This document shows positions 53,777 through 62,601 of a DNA stretch of 64,000 bases, one piece after another. Both the position numbers and the translations under genes were made by a program. The number at the start of each line of letters is the position of its first letter. Positions within the stretch are counted from its first letter, which is position 1. The stretch comes from Leptolyngbya sp. CCY15150 (lineage in GTDB: Bacteria > Cyanobacteriota > Cyanobacteriia > RECH01): the NCBI RefSeq assembly GCF_016888135.1, contig NZ_JACSWB010000217.1:62001-126000 (forward strand). Direction: 5' to 3'. A model generated the notes under the pieces. That model made no database searches. It had not been told where the DNA came from and worked only from the letters and a program-made list of their open reading frames with translations.

Positions 53777-56149
53777 ATGCATTTCTACACCTTGGATCAA
53801 ATTCAAGCTACCCATCGTTCAGAGGTTGGGGATACCGCATTTCACTTGGCCCAAACGCTGCAGCAGGGCTATCCCGTGCTACCTGGCATTGTCATTACCG
53901 CATCTGTGCTGAATGATTTTCTCGAACATATTGACTGGCTGGAGCCCCTATTTGCCGATCTACCCAATTCCACCCTGCATATTGAAGTTGAAGATCCGCG
54001 GCAACTGCAGGCGATCGCCCGTACCATTCGCCAAGCGATCGAAAGCAACCCGTTCACAATCACCCATTGGATCGACGAGGTGCTGCACCTAGCTCAGAGC
54101 TGGTCGTCCAAGCAGGTGGTGCTGAAACCATCCCTGTCCCTCTCGCCGGAAGTTGGCTACTTCTTGCCCGAAGCGTCCACTGAAAGCCTAATTGATGCCA
54201 AGATCTATCCCCTCACGGATCTGGGTTTGCGGGAAGGGGTGCGCCATATCTGGAGCGATTTATTTAGCGCAAAAAGTTTATTTTATTGGCAACGTTTAGG
54301 CATCAGCCTGCAACATATTCAACTGGCTATCCTGGTGCAACCGATCGCCACCCCTGACCTATCCGGTGACTTGTATCTCAACGAGCAGAGCTTAGATATT
54401 CGAGCCATCTGGGGGGTTGATCAAGCGATCGCCACGGGCGAAGTCTGTCCCGATTGGTATCGCGTTGACCTATCCACAGGGCAGATTCTCGACCAAAAAG
54501 TAGAGCAAAAATTCTATCGCTGTGCCGTTCGCCTGCCCGATGCAGCGCCGGAAGCGATCGCACCGATTCCCGCCATTCAGCCAGGGCTAGACTTGGTGGC
54601 GATCGATCCCTCTGAGCAACGAGCCGCCGTTCTGTCTCCCCCCAACCTCTCAGCTCTTCTTGATCTGGCTCGCACGATTGCCCAACAAAACTCTCGCCCT
54701 ATTCGCGTCAACTGGCTCCTCTCCTCGCTCCTCCCCAATCCGACCGTGTGGATCAGCCATATCACGCCGCAAACCCGCCCCTACAACCTATCAGCGACGG
54801 CGCAATCTACGACCCTCACCCATCAGCCGATCTCGATATCACCGGAGACCCTCTGGGGCATTGGGGTCGCCCAAGGGCAAATCTCGGGGCAGGTCTGGGT
54901 TGCTAATGAGCGCGATACCACGCTGCCGAACCTTCCCCCCGACTGTATCCTGGTGGCTACGGTTTTCATGCCCACCTGGTTACCACAACTGGATCATATT
55001 GCTGGCATTATTACTGAGCAAGGCGGAATCACCTCCCATGGGGCGATCGTGGCCCGCGAAGTGGGTATTCCTGCCGTCGTCGGCGTTCTCAATGCCACCC
55101 AGCAACTACATACAGGCGATCGCATTACCGTAGATGGCGATCGCGGCGGCATCTACCGAGGCAACCATCCGCCCATTCCTCCCCTAGAAACGTCCTCCAA
55201 ACACGAGCTAGAGTCACCACCTGCCGATCGTTCGGCCGTGGCCACCGTCTCACCCCATCGCATCCAGCTTTGGGTGAATCTCAACCGCTGGAGCACCCTG
55301 CCCCAGCTTGACACCCTACCCATTGATGGTGTTGGACTGGTGCGGTCTGAAATTGCCTTAATGGAGTTAATTGAGCAGCGCCATCCCCTCGACTGGATTG
55401 CCCAGCACCAAAGTCACCATATCCAAGCCCGCCTAGTTGAACAGCTTCAACGACTGGCCAAAGCCATGGCTCCGCGCCCCATCTTTTATCGATCGCTGGA
55501 TATGCGCTCCCATGAATATCAACTGCTGCGAGGCAGTCCCAGCCTCACGCCGGAAGTCAATCCCATTCTCGGCATGCACGGCACCCTCAGCTACACGCTC
55601 AACCCCGCCTGGTTTCAACTGGAGTTAGCCGCCATCCGCCAAGTCCAGCAGATGGGCTACACAAACATCAATTTATTGTTGCCGTTTGTCCGCACTGTCG
55701 AAGAGTTTCAGTTTTGCCACCAATGGGTGATGCGTGCCGGCTTGACCCAAGTCCAGGCCTTTCAAATCTGGATTATGGCCGAGGTTCCCTCCGTGGTCTG
55801 GCTGTTGCCCGACTACGTGAAAGCTGGGGTGCAGGGCATTGCCATTGGCACCAATGACCTCACCCAACTACTGCTGGCGATCGATCGCGATCATCCAGAT
55901 CTTTCGTCTCGGTTGGATACTCGGCATCCCGCCGTGCTGCGGGCGATCGCTCAATTAGTCAGCACAGCCAAGCAACTGCAGATCCCTTGCTCCATTTGCG
56001 GGCAAATTCCCCTCCAGGATGCCAATCTGCTGCAAACCTTTATTCAATGGGGCATCAGCGCCATCTCCGTCGAACCCCACACGGCTCGACAAATGCATAA
56101 CCTGCTTCTCAATGCAGAGCGATCGCTGTCGAATCAGCATCAGCGATAG
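53777..56149 (+). CDS. PEP-synthase-like protein with divergent nucleotide-binding half
   Basis: A 790-residue protein with the three-part layout of phosphoenolpyruvate synthase. The phosphohistidine domain is intact: TEQGGITSHGAIVAREVGIPAVVG, with His in the swivelling loop. The C-terminal PEP/pyruvate barrel keeps GVGLVRSE, RSLDMRSHEYQLLRGS, NPILGMHGTLSYTLNP, IMAEVPSVVWL, IGTNDLTQLLLAIDRD and CSICGQIP with the catalytic Cys. The N-terminal ATP-grasp half is recognisable by order but has lost the usual RSSATAEDLP-type loop, reading VVLKPSLSLSPEVGYFLPEA. It may use a different donor, act only in transfer, or be regulatory. Confidence 0.82.
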   Translation: MHFYTLDQIQATHRSEVGDTAFHLAQTLQQGYPVLPGIVITASVLNDFLEHIDWLEPLFADLPNSTLHIEVEDPRQLQAIARTIRQAIESNPFTITHWIDEVLHLAQSWSSKQVVLKPSLSLSPEVGYFLPEASTESLIDAKIYPLTDLGLREGVRHIWSDLFSAKSLFYWQRLGISLQHIQLAILVQPIATPDLSGDLYLNEQSLDIRAIWGVDQAIATGEVCPDWYRVDLSTGQILDQKVEQKFYRCAVRLPDAAPEAIAPIPAIQPGLDLVAIDPSEQRAAVLSPPNLSALLDLARTIAQQNSRPIRVNWLLSSLLPNPTVWISHITPQTRPYNLSATAQSTTLTHQPISISPETLWGIGVAQGQISGQVWVANERDTTLPNLPPDCILVATVFMPTWLPQLDHIAGIITEQGGITSHGAIVAREVGIPAVVGVLNATQQLHTGDRITVDGDRGGIYRGNHPPIPPLETSSKHELESPPADRSAVATVSPHRIQLWVNLNRWSTLPQLDTLPIDGVGLVRSEIALMELIEQRHPLDWIAQHQSHHIQARLVEQLQRLAKAMAPRPIFYRSLDMRSHEYQLLRGSPSLTPEVNPILGMHGTLSYTLNPAWFQLELAAIRQVQQMGYTNINLLLPFVRTVEEFQFCHQWVMRAGLTQVQAFQIWIMAEVPSVVWLLPDYVKAGVQGIAIGTNDLTQLLLAIDRDHPDLSSRLDTRHPAVLRAIAQLVSTAKQLQIPCSICGQIPLQDANLLQTFIQWGISAISVEPHTARQMHNLLLNAERSLSNQHQR

Positions 56150-56151
56150 GA

Positions 56152-56766
56152 TTACTCTTCTCGGTCAGGGTTTAAGCGCTCCATCATTTCATACAATTCT
56201 TGGGCGCGATCGCTCCAACGGCTCACCTGATAGTAGGTCTCTAGGAGATTCTCGCCATCTACATAGACCTCCTCCGTCGGATAGGCTTGGATGACCTCAA
56301 TCAAACTAATGGCATCATCATCACTCGCTGACAAAATTAAGGCTGACCGCAACGCCTCTTGGTTAGCTTCACCCGACGAGGTATGAATGGTTTGTCCTAC
56401 CCGCTCCAGCAGCATTTCGCCAACCCAAGAGTTCAACGCCACATCCAAAAATACAAGCCGCATGGGAATAGGGCGCACCAAGGCCCGCTGCAGCTCTTCA
56501 GGATCTTTATCAGTGCGATTGGTGTAGTGCTCTAGATCAGACGACAGTTCACCGGTCTCGGCAAATGCCGCCAGTTCCTCCACCGATAGGCTACGCTCAA
56601 ATCCAGCATAGCGAAATACAATCCGCTCTGCCGCGATCGCATCGGGCATTCCCCATCCCAGGACTAGGCAACTCGACACCATCCCAATCCCGCATAGCCA
56701 TCGATTGCGACCGGTTTGCTTACGACCCATCTTTCTCGTCTCCCACAACGCCAACAGTACCTTCAC
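56152..56766 (-). CDS. Stand-alone DUF1400 exported protein
   Basis: Up to 204 residues; a start at M13 (56730, MGRKQTGRNRWLCGIGMVSS) is also plausible. A leader ending near AIA|AERIVF suggests export. The body follows the DUF1400 pattern found in front of cyanobacterial alpha/beta hydrolases: ERIVFRYAGFERSLSVEELAAFAETGELSSDLEHY, then VRPIPMRLVFLDVALNSWVGEMLLERVGQTI. No hydrolase domain follows; the last section (EVIQAYPTEEVYVDGENLLETYYQVSRW) ends the protein. It converges with the PEP-synthase-like gene, 2 bases apart. Confidence 0.8.
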   Translation of the reverse strand: MKVLLALWETRKMGRKQTGRNRWLCGIGMVSSCLVLGWGMPDAIAAERIVFRYAGFERSLSVEELAAFAETGELSSDLEHYTNRTDKDPEELQRALVRPIPMRLVFLDVALNSWVGEMLLERVGQTIHTSSGEANQEALRSALILSASDDDAISLIEVIQAYPTEEVYVDGENLLETYYQVSRWSDRAQELYEMMERLNPDREE

Positions 56767-56864
56767 TGACGCCTCGCATCGATCAAAAGTTGCCCTGGCC
56801 AGCAGGGAACCATATCGCCTGTGGGGATTTGGTTCATCCTAGGAGAAGCGATCGAGGAGCCCTC

Positions 56865-57176
56865 TTAGGAGCGGCGATCGTCCCGCTCAATCTGCTTCTG
56901 CTCCGCCCGCTTTTCCACGCGAAACAGCCAAACCATCAGCGCCACCACCCCTACCTGCAAAGCAAAGTTAGGGAGCGTAGCAGCCGAGGCTCGTCCTGCG
57001 GCCAGTTCTGCCAGAAAAATGAAGGCTCCGATTAATCCCGAGGCTCCGCAAACCCCATACACAAAAATTCTCAACCCTCGATAGGGTGCTTTGACCTCCG
57101 CCCGCAGCCGAGCCATCATTTCATCATCTAGTCGGGGATTGAGCGGAGAAACGCGATCGCGCGGTGATTTTGCCAT
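56865..57176 (-). CDS. DUF3493 membrane protein
   Basis: A 103-residue protein with two helices (FVYGVCGASGLIGAFIFLAEL and LPNFALQVGVVALMVWLF) after a soluble N-terminus containing RLRAEVKAPYRGLR, the hallmark of DUF3493. Plant members act in photosystem II build-up (LPA3-related), but no test exists for this protein. The charged C-terminal tail is short. It is on the same strand as the kinase and DUF1400 genes, with spacers of 39 and about 100 bases. Confidence 0.85.
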   Translation of the reverse strand: MAKSPRDRVSPLNPRLDDEMMARLRAEVKAPYRGLRIFVYGVCGASGLIGAFIFLAELAAGRASAATLPNFALQVGVVALMVWLFRVEKRAEQKQIERDDRRS

Positions 57177-57215
57177 CTAACCTCAGCCTAGGCATACCCA
57201 TTCACTGCTACCACT

Positions 57216-58832
57216 CTACCAAAATCCCCGCTTACCACTGGGATGAATCGTGGCCCAGTTGGTGCGGGCTGTGGCTAACTGATCATCGGAGACCTTGGCA
57301 CCGGTCAAATCTGCCCCGCAGAGATTGGCTCCTCGCAAGTTGGCATTACTCAGGTAGGCATAGCTCAAATCCGCTCCCCGCAAATTTGCTCCGCCCAGAT
57401 CCGCATGACTCAGGTAAGCCCGGGCCAGGTTGGCATTTTTCAAGACCGCTTGATTCAAATTCGCCCGCCCAAAATCGGCGTTAAACAGGTTGGCATTCTG
57501 GCAGTTTGTTTTTTGCAGCTTGGATTGGTGAAAGCTTGCTCCCGATAGATCAGCCTTCTGCAAGCTCAAGCCCCCCAAGTTGTGAGAGGTGAAGTCGCGC
57601 CGCCCTTTACTGTAGGCTTCTAGAAGCTCCTCCGCCGTTAAACGCGGCATGACTTTGGCGCTTCCTCCTCGCGACGAACTCGTAGAGCCTGTGGCTGTGT
57701 CTGAGGAGGAGGACGATGGCTTGCGCAAAAGCTGATGGCGAGACGCTCCAGGCTGGAGACTGGTAGCATCAGACGCATTGCGCGACTGGCGCGCCCGAAT
57801 AGCCGCCGCAATGCGCGAGGTGGGCGACGATGTAGACATTTCATTGCTGTTGCCAATCGTCCGCCCCATGCCAGACTTAGGCGATCGCGGCGGACGATTG
57901 GCCGTCACCATACTCTGGGCCAAGCTGTCCATGTAGGGCTCTAGATCTAACGCCCGCAGGACATCATTGGCAGACTGGAAACGATGGCGCACCGAGACTT
58001 CCAGCATCTTCTCCAGCACACTGGCAAAATGATCGCTCACATGCACATAGTCTCGCCACAGCATTTCCCCCGTGGCGGGATCATAGTCCATATCCTTCGG
58101 TGATTTGCCAGCTAGTAAATACACGCAGGTAACGCCTAGGGCATACAGATCACTGGCATACACAGGACGCATCGCCATCTGCTCCGGCGGCGCATAGCCT
58201 GGGGTGCCAATGGCGTAGGAGGTCAACGCCGTTTGCTCAGATGCGGCAGCCTTGACTGGGTCAATTTTGTCCTTCACCGCACCAAAGTCAATAAGCACAA
58301 GCTTCTTGTCTTCTGTGCGTCGAATCAAGTTGGCTGGCTTAATATCTCGGTGAATGACCTGCTGGCTGTGAATGTACTGAATCATCGGCAGGACTTCACT
58401 CAGGAATTGCTTCACCCCAGCCTCGCTGAATGGCCCTGAGCCCCTCACTTCCTGCTGCAGCGTGGAGCCACTGATATATTCCTGAACAAGGTAGAACTCT
58501 TGATTGGCCTCGAAGTAGTCGAGCAAGCGCGGAACTTGGGGGTGATTGCCAATCTTGCCCAGGGTTTTAGCTTCACGCTTAAACAACTCGCGCGCCATCA
58601 GCAAAACATTGGGCGATGAGGCGGCAGGGCGGAGCTGCTTGATCACGCAGTGGGGATGGCCAGGTAGCTCTTCATCACGGGCCAGGAATGTTGCGCCAAA
58701 CCCCCCCTGTCCAAGAACCTGTATCGCTCTGTATCGCCCTTGCAGCAGCAATGGAGAACCACAGGCTTGACACAGTTCTGTGTGCGCCAGGTTCTCAGGA
58801 TTAGGGCAAGAGGGGTTTAGACAATAGCTCAT
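57216..58832 (-). CDS. Ser/Thr protein kinase with pentapeptide repeats (SpkB-like)
   Basis: A 538-residue kinase. The N-terminus has a four-Cys motif (MSYCLNPSCPNPE..ELCQACGSPLL) seen in SpkB-type kinases and linked to redox or metal response. The kinase domain (about 34-300) has GQGGFGATFLARD, VIKQL, HRDIKPANLI, DFGAVK and the APPE motif. A Ser/Arg-rich linker (300-400) leads to about ten pentapeptide repeats with A(D/N)LxxAxLxxA (about 425-515). In Synechocystis SpkB is tied to oxidative stress and motility. The gene is divergent from the tRNA-Arg region. Confidence 0.92.
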   Translation of the reverse strand: MSYCLNPSCPNPENLAHTELCQACGSPLLLQGRYRAIQVLGQGGFGATFLARDEELPGHPHCVIKQLRPAASSPNVLLMARELFKREAKTLGKIGNHPQVPRLLDYFEANQEFYLVQEYISGSTLQQEVRGSGPFSEAGVKQFLSEVLPMIQYIHSQQVIHRDIKPANLIRRTEDKKLVLIDFGAVKDKIDPVKAAASEQTALTSYAIGTPGYAPPEQMAMRPVYASDLYALGVTCVYLLAGKSPKDMDYDPATGEMLWRDYVHVSDHFASVLEKMLEVSVRHRFQSANDVLRALDLEPYMDSLAQSMVTANRPPRSPKSGMGRTIGNSNEMSTSSPTSRIAAAIRARQSRNASDATSLQPGASRHQLLRKPSSSSSDTATGSTSSSRGGSAKVMPRLTAEELLEAYSKGRRDFTSHNLGGLSLQKADLSGASFHQSKLQKTNCQNANLFNADFGRANLNQAVLKNANLARAYLSHADLGGANLRGADLSYAYLSNANLRGANLCGADLTGAKVSDDQLATARTNWATIHPSGKRGFW

Positions 58833-59418
58833 GCGGCGTTTCTCATCTCATCTCAACCGCTAGGTGTCATGGGGTAGGGGGCTTCACTAATTGTGACACT
58901 TTCCTAAATCTATGTTTCCTAGAAAGTCATCAGAAGGTGTCAAATTTGGGGAAAATTTCTTGAAGCGTTGCTAAACGTTACAGCAAAAGGGTTGAAGGAT
59001 CCGTAAACGTAACCGCTAATACCATCTATTCATCTGAACCAACAGCAAACAGGCGATCGCTCAAGGTTGCGTCCGATTGCTGCTCTACCCCATGATACAA
59101 AGATAGCGCGTCATTGAATCACAGCTATCTCGCAGCCATCGTCAGGACAAGGCCTGGTTTAAGCACGCAACCTTACACCCCCTAGATTAATTTAATACCC
59201 GATCTTTGGGTTAGATGCCACTGGGTATTGCCCATCATTGTCTAGCCAAGCAACCTTTTCTAGACTTCTTTTTCCGTATATTTGCGCTTGTCAACCAATC
59301 TAGGATCTTCAGGCGTGGTGCGGACTCAGGATGCACACTGAGAAAACAGCATCACCAAGCAACCGGAAACCAAGCAGCCTCAAGATGATTGCCGAGGCAA
59401 TGTGTCTGAGCAAACGCG
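58833..59418. other. Gene-free spacer between kinase and tRNA-Arg
   Basis: About 590 bases with no supported gene. A short AT palindrome (AAATTT-N5-AAATTT) lies near 58939. The kinase promoter should be near its left end. No RNA gene was recognised in the remainder. Confidence 0.4.
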
Positions 59419-59445
59419 ATCGCCCCTCACCATGAGAGTGAGGGG
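59419..59445 (-). terminator. Hairpin after tRNA-Arg
   Basis: CGCCCCTCAC (59419-59428) and GTGAGGGGCG (59436-59445) form a perfect 10-bp stem with a 7-base loop, 24 bases downstream of the 3' end of the minus-strand tRNA. A short TTT follows on the minus strand. Confidence 0.7.
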
Positions 59446-59468
59446 CGCAAAATACCTGTAAAATTAAA

Positions 59469-59541
59469 CGAGCATGAAGGGATTCGAACCCCCGACCCTC
59501 AGAACCGGAATCTGATGCTCTATCCACTGAGCTACATGCCC
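59469..59541 (-). tRNA. tRNA-Arg (CCG)
   Basis: A 73-base cloverleaf on the minus strand. GGGCATG pairs with CATGCTC (one G-T pair), the discriminator is G, the D-arm is AGCTCAGTGGATAGAGC and the T-arm has GGTTCGAATCC. The anticodon loop TTCCGGT gives anticodon CCG for arginine. No CCA is encoded. Confidence 0.97.
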
Positions 59542-59575
59542 TTATTCAGTGAGTATAGCACTTCTCTAAACACCT

Positions 59576-60073
59576 ATGACCTATCAAGTTCTGTTTGTTT
59601 GCCTCGGCAACATTTGCCGATCACCCTCGGCTGAAAACATCATGAACCACCTGATTCAACAGCGAGGGCTCAGCGATCGCATTCAGTGTGACTCAGCAGG
59701 CACATCCAGTTACCACATCGGCAGTTCCCCCGATCGCCGCATGGCCGCCGCTGCTCGCCAGCGGGGCATTGAGCTGCGGGGACAGGCTCGGCAGTTGACC
59801 GCAGACGACCTCGATGCCTTTGACCTGATTTTGGCCATGGATCGGGAGAACTACCGCGACATCTGCGCCCTAGATATCAGTCAACGCCATCACGCCAAAA
59901 TCAAGCTGATGTGTGAGTTTTGTCAGCACCATACCGACCGAGACGTCCCCGATCCTTACTATGGAGGAGCAGAAGGCTTTAACTATGTGATTGACCTGCT
60001 GCTGGATGCCTGTGAAGGGCTGCTCGACCACATCATTAGCCTCGATCCCGCCATATTCGATAGCGCTAGTTAG
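59576..60073 (+). CDS. Low-molecular-weight protein tyrosine phosphatase
   Basis: A 165-residue phosphatase that removes phosphate from tyrosine through a cysteine intermediate. The P-loop CX5R is Cys9 to Arg15 (FVCLGNICRSPSAE), and the general-acid Asp lies in DVPDPYYGG near residue 122. The length and fold are normal. Related bacterial enzymes act with tyrosine kinases in exopolysaccharide control or in stress responses. It lies next to tRNA-Arg and converges with a NarL-type regulator gene. Confidence 0.93.
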   Translation: MTYQVLFVCLGNICRSPSAENIMNHLIQQRGLSDRIQCDSAGTSSYHIGSSPDRRMAAAARQRGIELRGQARQLTADDLDAFDLILAMDRENYRDICALDISQRHHAKIKLMCEFCQHHTDRDVPDPYYGGAEGFNYVIDLLLDACEGLLDHIISLDPAIFDSAS

Positions 60074-60083
60074 CCACCCAGAC

Positions 60084-60770
60084 CTAGATCAGGTGATGTT
60101 CTAGGGCAAAACGCACCAGTTCCGCCCGATTACTCGTGGTAGTTTTGCGCAGTAAGCTGCTGACATATTTTTCGACGGTGCGTGGGCTGAGATGTAGGCG
60201 ATCGCCAATTTGAGCATTCGATAAACCATCCGACAGGAGACCCAGCACATCCTGTTCTCGGGTCGTCAAATCTGGCGTATCGAGGGTGGTTAAGGGATGG
60301 GGTGCTTTAGCGTCATCACCGTAGGAGTTTGGCCGCGAGACATCTTTTCCCGACGTCGCGACAGCCTGCGTCCGCGCGTGCCATTCCGTTTGGATCATCT
60401 GCGATCGCTCTAGCAAATTGCGCACGATGGCTCCCAGTTCCACCAATTCAAACGGCTTAGCCAGGTAGGCATCACAGCCCAGCTTGTAGCCTCGAACTCG
60501 CTCTTCTGTCCGGGTTCGAGCCGTCAGAAAAATAACCGGCAATAGGCGAAACATCGGCTGACGGCGCACCTGATTGACCAACTCATACCCATCCAGAAAG
60601 GGCATCGTCACGTCGGTGATTAACAAATGGGGAGAATGTTTCTCGATCACCGATAGGGCTTCCCGACCATCTTCGGCAACAATCACAAGATAGCCTGCTA
60701 GTTCCAGATAGTCGCTGATAGATAGGCGAGTCCCTGGGTCATCTTCTGCGACGAGAATAGTCAGCGGCAT
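60084..60770 (-). CDS. NarL/FixJ-family response regulator
   Basis: A 228-residue transcription factor. The receiver domain (1-120) has the acidic pocket AEDDPG, the phosphate-accepting Asp in LLITDVTMPFLDGYE and the conserved Lys in AYLAKPFE. A linker of about 45 polar residues leads to a LuxR-type helix-turn-helix (LTTREQDVLGLLSDGLSNAQIGDRLHLSPRTVEKYVSSLLRK). Within cyanobacteria it resembles Ycf29-type regulators, though this is by style only. No partner histidine kinase is nearby. The spacer upstream is unusually structured. Confidence 0.9.
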   Translation of the reverse strand: MPLTILVAEDDPGTRLSISDYLELAGYLVIVAEDGREALSVIEKHSPHLLITDVTMPFLDGYELVNQVRRQPMFRLLPVIFLTARTRTEERVRGYKLGCDAYLAKPFELVELGAIVRNLLERSQMIQTEWHARTQAVATSGKDVSRPNSYGDDAKAPHPLTTLDTPDLTTREQDVLGLLSDGLSNAQIGDRLHLSPRTVEKYVSSLLRKTTTSNRAELVRFALEHHLI

Positions 60771-61389
60771 AAGTAGAGAGTAGAGTGACGAAATTAGCTC
60801 ACAGCTTCAAGGTTGAGAAGCATAGATATAGACTGCATTCCAACGTAACATGCCCGTCTGAAGTGCTTCAACGACGCCCCCATAGAGTCATCTTATCTAC
60901 CCACGGTCTGCACCAGAGCTGATTGCAGCTCTCCATCTAACTGGCCTTAGCGATTAACAGCATAGCGCCAGAAATAGCTCACGGAGTCGAAGAGTGTGGT
61001 GCTCAACAAGGCACTCTACCTTTGTTGGTCGCTCAAGATCACAGGTTCTTGAGCCAAGATCAGGAGGGCATCTCTGCAAGCTCGTTAAACCTCAACTACC
61101 ATGATGAGGTGTAGATATACACTAGGCTAGCAGCGCTGAACCTACTTGCTTAACCCAGCATCCAAGCGATCATGTTCAACCACGTTATTGGTATAAGCAT
61201 AACGTGAAATTTCCATTGCCCTAGTCGTGACTTGTGAAGAGCATGGAATTCTTTTGCGATCGCGATCGCCAGCAATGCCTCACTCAGATGAGCGGTTCAT
61301 GGTGCTTGGGGTTGCCTATCCTAGAGTTCCCAGCTCGGTAGCTCCAAGCTAGCCTACCCCAAGCCTGAATCTGTCCTCCCCCCTGCGCT
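60771..61389. other. Structured gene-free region, possible RNA
   Basis: No gene seen in about 620 bases. The middle holds several exact hairpins: AGAGCTG-N4-CAGCTCT (60915-60932), AGAGTG with CACTCT (60991-60996 and 61012-61017), and GCTCAAGA-N8-TCTTGAGC (61031-61054). A second stem, CAACAAGG with CCTTTGTTG (61004-61011 and 61019-61027, one bulge), uses the loop of the second hairpin and cannot form at the same time. This may be a small RNA or leader, but no known family was recognised. It also holds the regulator promoter. Confidence 0.35.
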
Positions 61390-62088
61390 TTACACGCTCA
61401 TCAACATAGTGGACAGGAGGCCTTGAAAAAGATTCATGCCATCGGTATTGCCCAGCATGGCATCCGCGGCCCGTTCCGGGTGTGGCATCATGCCTAGAAC
61501 ATTGCCTTGGCGATTGCGAATGCCAGCGATATGGTTAAGCGATCCATTTGGGTTAGCTTCAGGCGTTAGCTCTCCAGCACGATTGCAATAGCGAAACAGC
61601 ACCTGCTGATGAGTTTCTAGCTCGTTGAGGGTTGCTTCGTCGGCATAGTAGCACCCCTCTCCATGGGCAATGGGCAGGGTGATCACCTGTTGCGGTTGGT
61701 AGGCCTGCGTCCAGGGCTGCACCGATCGCTCCACTCTCACCGAAACGCGATCGCAGACAAAATGGAGATCCCGATTTCTCACTAAAGCTCCGGGCAAGAG
61801 ACCCACTTCAGTCAGCACTTGGAAGCCGTTGCAAATCCCTAGCACCCACTTTCCCTTCTGGGCATGGTCTAGGGTAGCTTGGATGGCGGGAGAAAAGCGG
61901 GCGATCGCCCCACAGCGTAGGTAGTCTCCATAGCTAAAGCCACCGGGCACCACCATCACATCGAGATCATCAATATCCTGATCTTGGTGCCAGACCATAC
62001 GCGTGGGCTGGCCGAGCAACCCCTGGGTGACCATGGCCACATCGCGATCGCAATTTGATCCAGGGAAGACAATGACGCCAAATTTCAT
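61390..62088 (-). CDS. purQ: Phosphoribosylformylglycinamidine synthase, glutaminase subunit PurQ
   Basis: PurQ hydrolyses glutamine and hands ammonia to PurL for the fourth step of purine synthesis. The 232-residue protein is a class I amidotransferase: nucleophile Cys in GICNGFQVL near residue 86, and the His-Glu pair in MMPHPERAADAM near 198. VVPGGFSYGDYLRCGAIA is typical. purS lies 14 bases upstream on the same strand, giving the usual purS-purQ order. purL is not in the window. Confidence 0.96.
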   Translation of the reverse strand: MKFGVIVFPGSNCDRDVAMVTQGLLGQPTRMVWHQDQDIDDLDVMVVPGGFSYGDYLRCGAIARFSPAIQATLDHAQKGKWVLGICNGFQVLTEVGLLPGALVRNRDLHFVCDRVSVRVERSVQPWTQAYQPQQVITLPIAHGEGCYYADEATLNELETHQQVLFRYCNRAGELTPEANPNGSLNHIAGIRNRQGNVLGMMPHPERAADAMLGNTDGMNLFQGLLSTMLMSV

Positions 62089-62102
62089 GTAGGGATCCTC
62101 TA

Positions 62103-62384
62103 CTAGTTCGATACAGACGCCGGGGCGATCGCATCCACCAACTCAAACCGATAGTTTTCAATGACTGGATTGGCCAGCAGTTGATCACACATGCGATCGA
62201 GCTGGCTCTCCGCTTCATCCGCCGTGGCAGCCTGGAGCGTCAGTTCCACATATTTACCAATCCGTACCCCCTCTACATTATCGTAGCCAAGATGCTTCAG
62301 GCCAGACTGGACGGCTGTCCCAGCGGGATCGAGCACCGAAGGGCGCAGGGTGACATAAATTCGGGCGTGATAGGTCTGAGTCAT
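62103..62384 (-). CDS. purS: Phosphoribosylformylglycinamidine synthase subunit PurS
   Basis: PurS is the small structural subunit that bridges PurL and PurQ. The 93-residue protein has the family pattern YHARIYVTLRPSVLDPAGTAVQSGLKHLGYDNVEGVRIGKYVEL and the second helix pair with QLDRMCDQLLANPVIENYRFEL. It starts at ATG 62384 and ends 14 bases before purQ, so the two are co-transcribed. Confidence 0.95.
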   Translation of the reverse strand: MTQTYHARIYVTLRPSVLDPAGTAVQSGLKHLGYDNVEGVRIGKYVELTLQAATADEAESQLDRMCDQLLANPVIENYRFELVDAIAPASVSN

Positions 62385-62541
62385 CGTCTCTCTACGGAAT
62401 ACAGGACATTATAAACAGACGGGCTGTGGGCGCTGCTCCGCAGTCCGACCGAGCAACGAGCATCCTAGCATTCCCAGGTTTACTCTCTCATAGTTCTATG
62501 GGTCTGATGAAATGATTTAGGTTGAGCAGCGCTCTATGTCA

Positions 62542-62578
62542 TAATCTTTAACAGAGATTCTAATCTTTAACAGAGATT
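62542..62578 (+). promoter_or_regulatory. Tandem palindromic 18-mers upstream of rubA
   Basis: TAATCTTTAACAGAGATT occurs twice, at 62542-62559 and 62561-62578, spaced by one base. Each copy holds the inverted repeat AATCT-N7-AGATT. The pair lies about 175-210 bases before the rubA start and looks like a two-site operator. Confidence 0.45.
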
Positions 62579-62601
62579 TTATCTCATCTACTACAGCCCA
62601 G

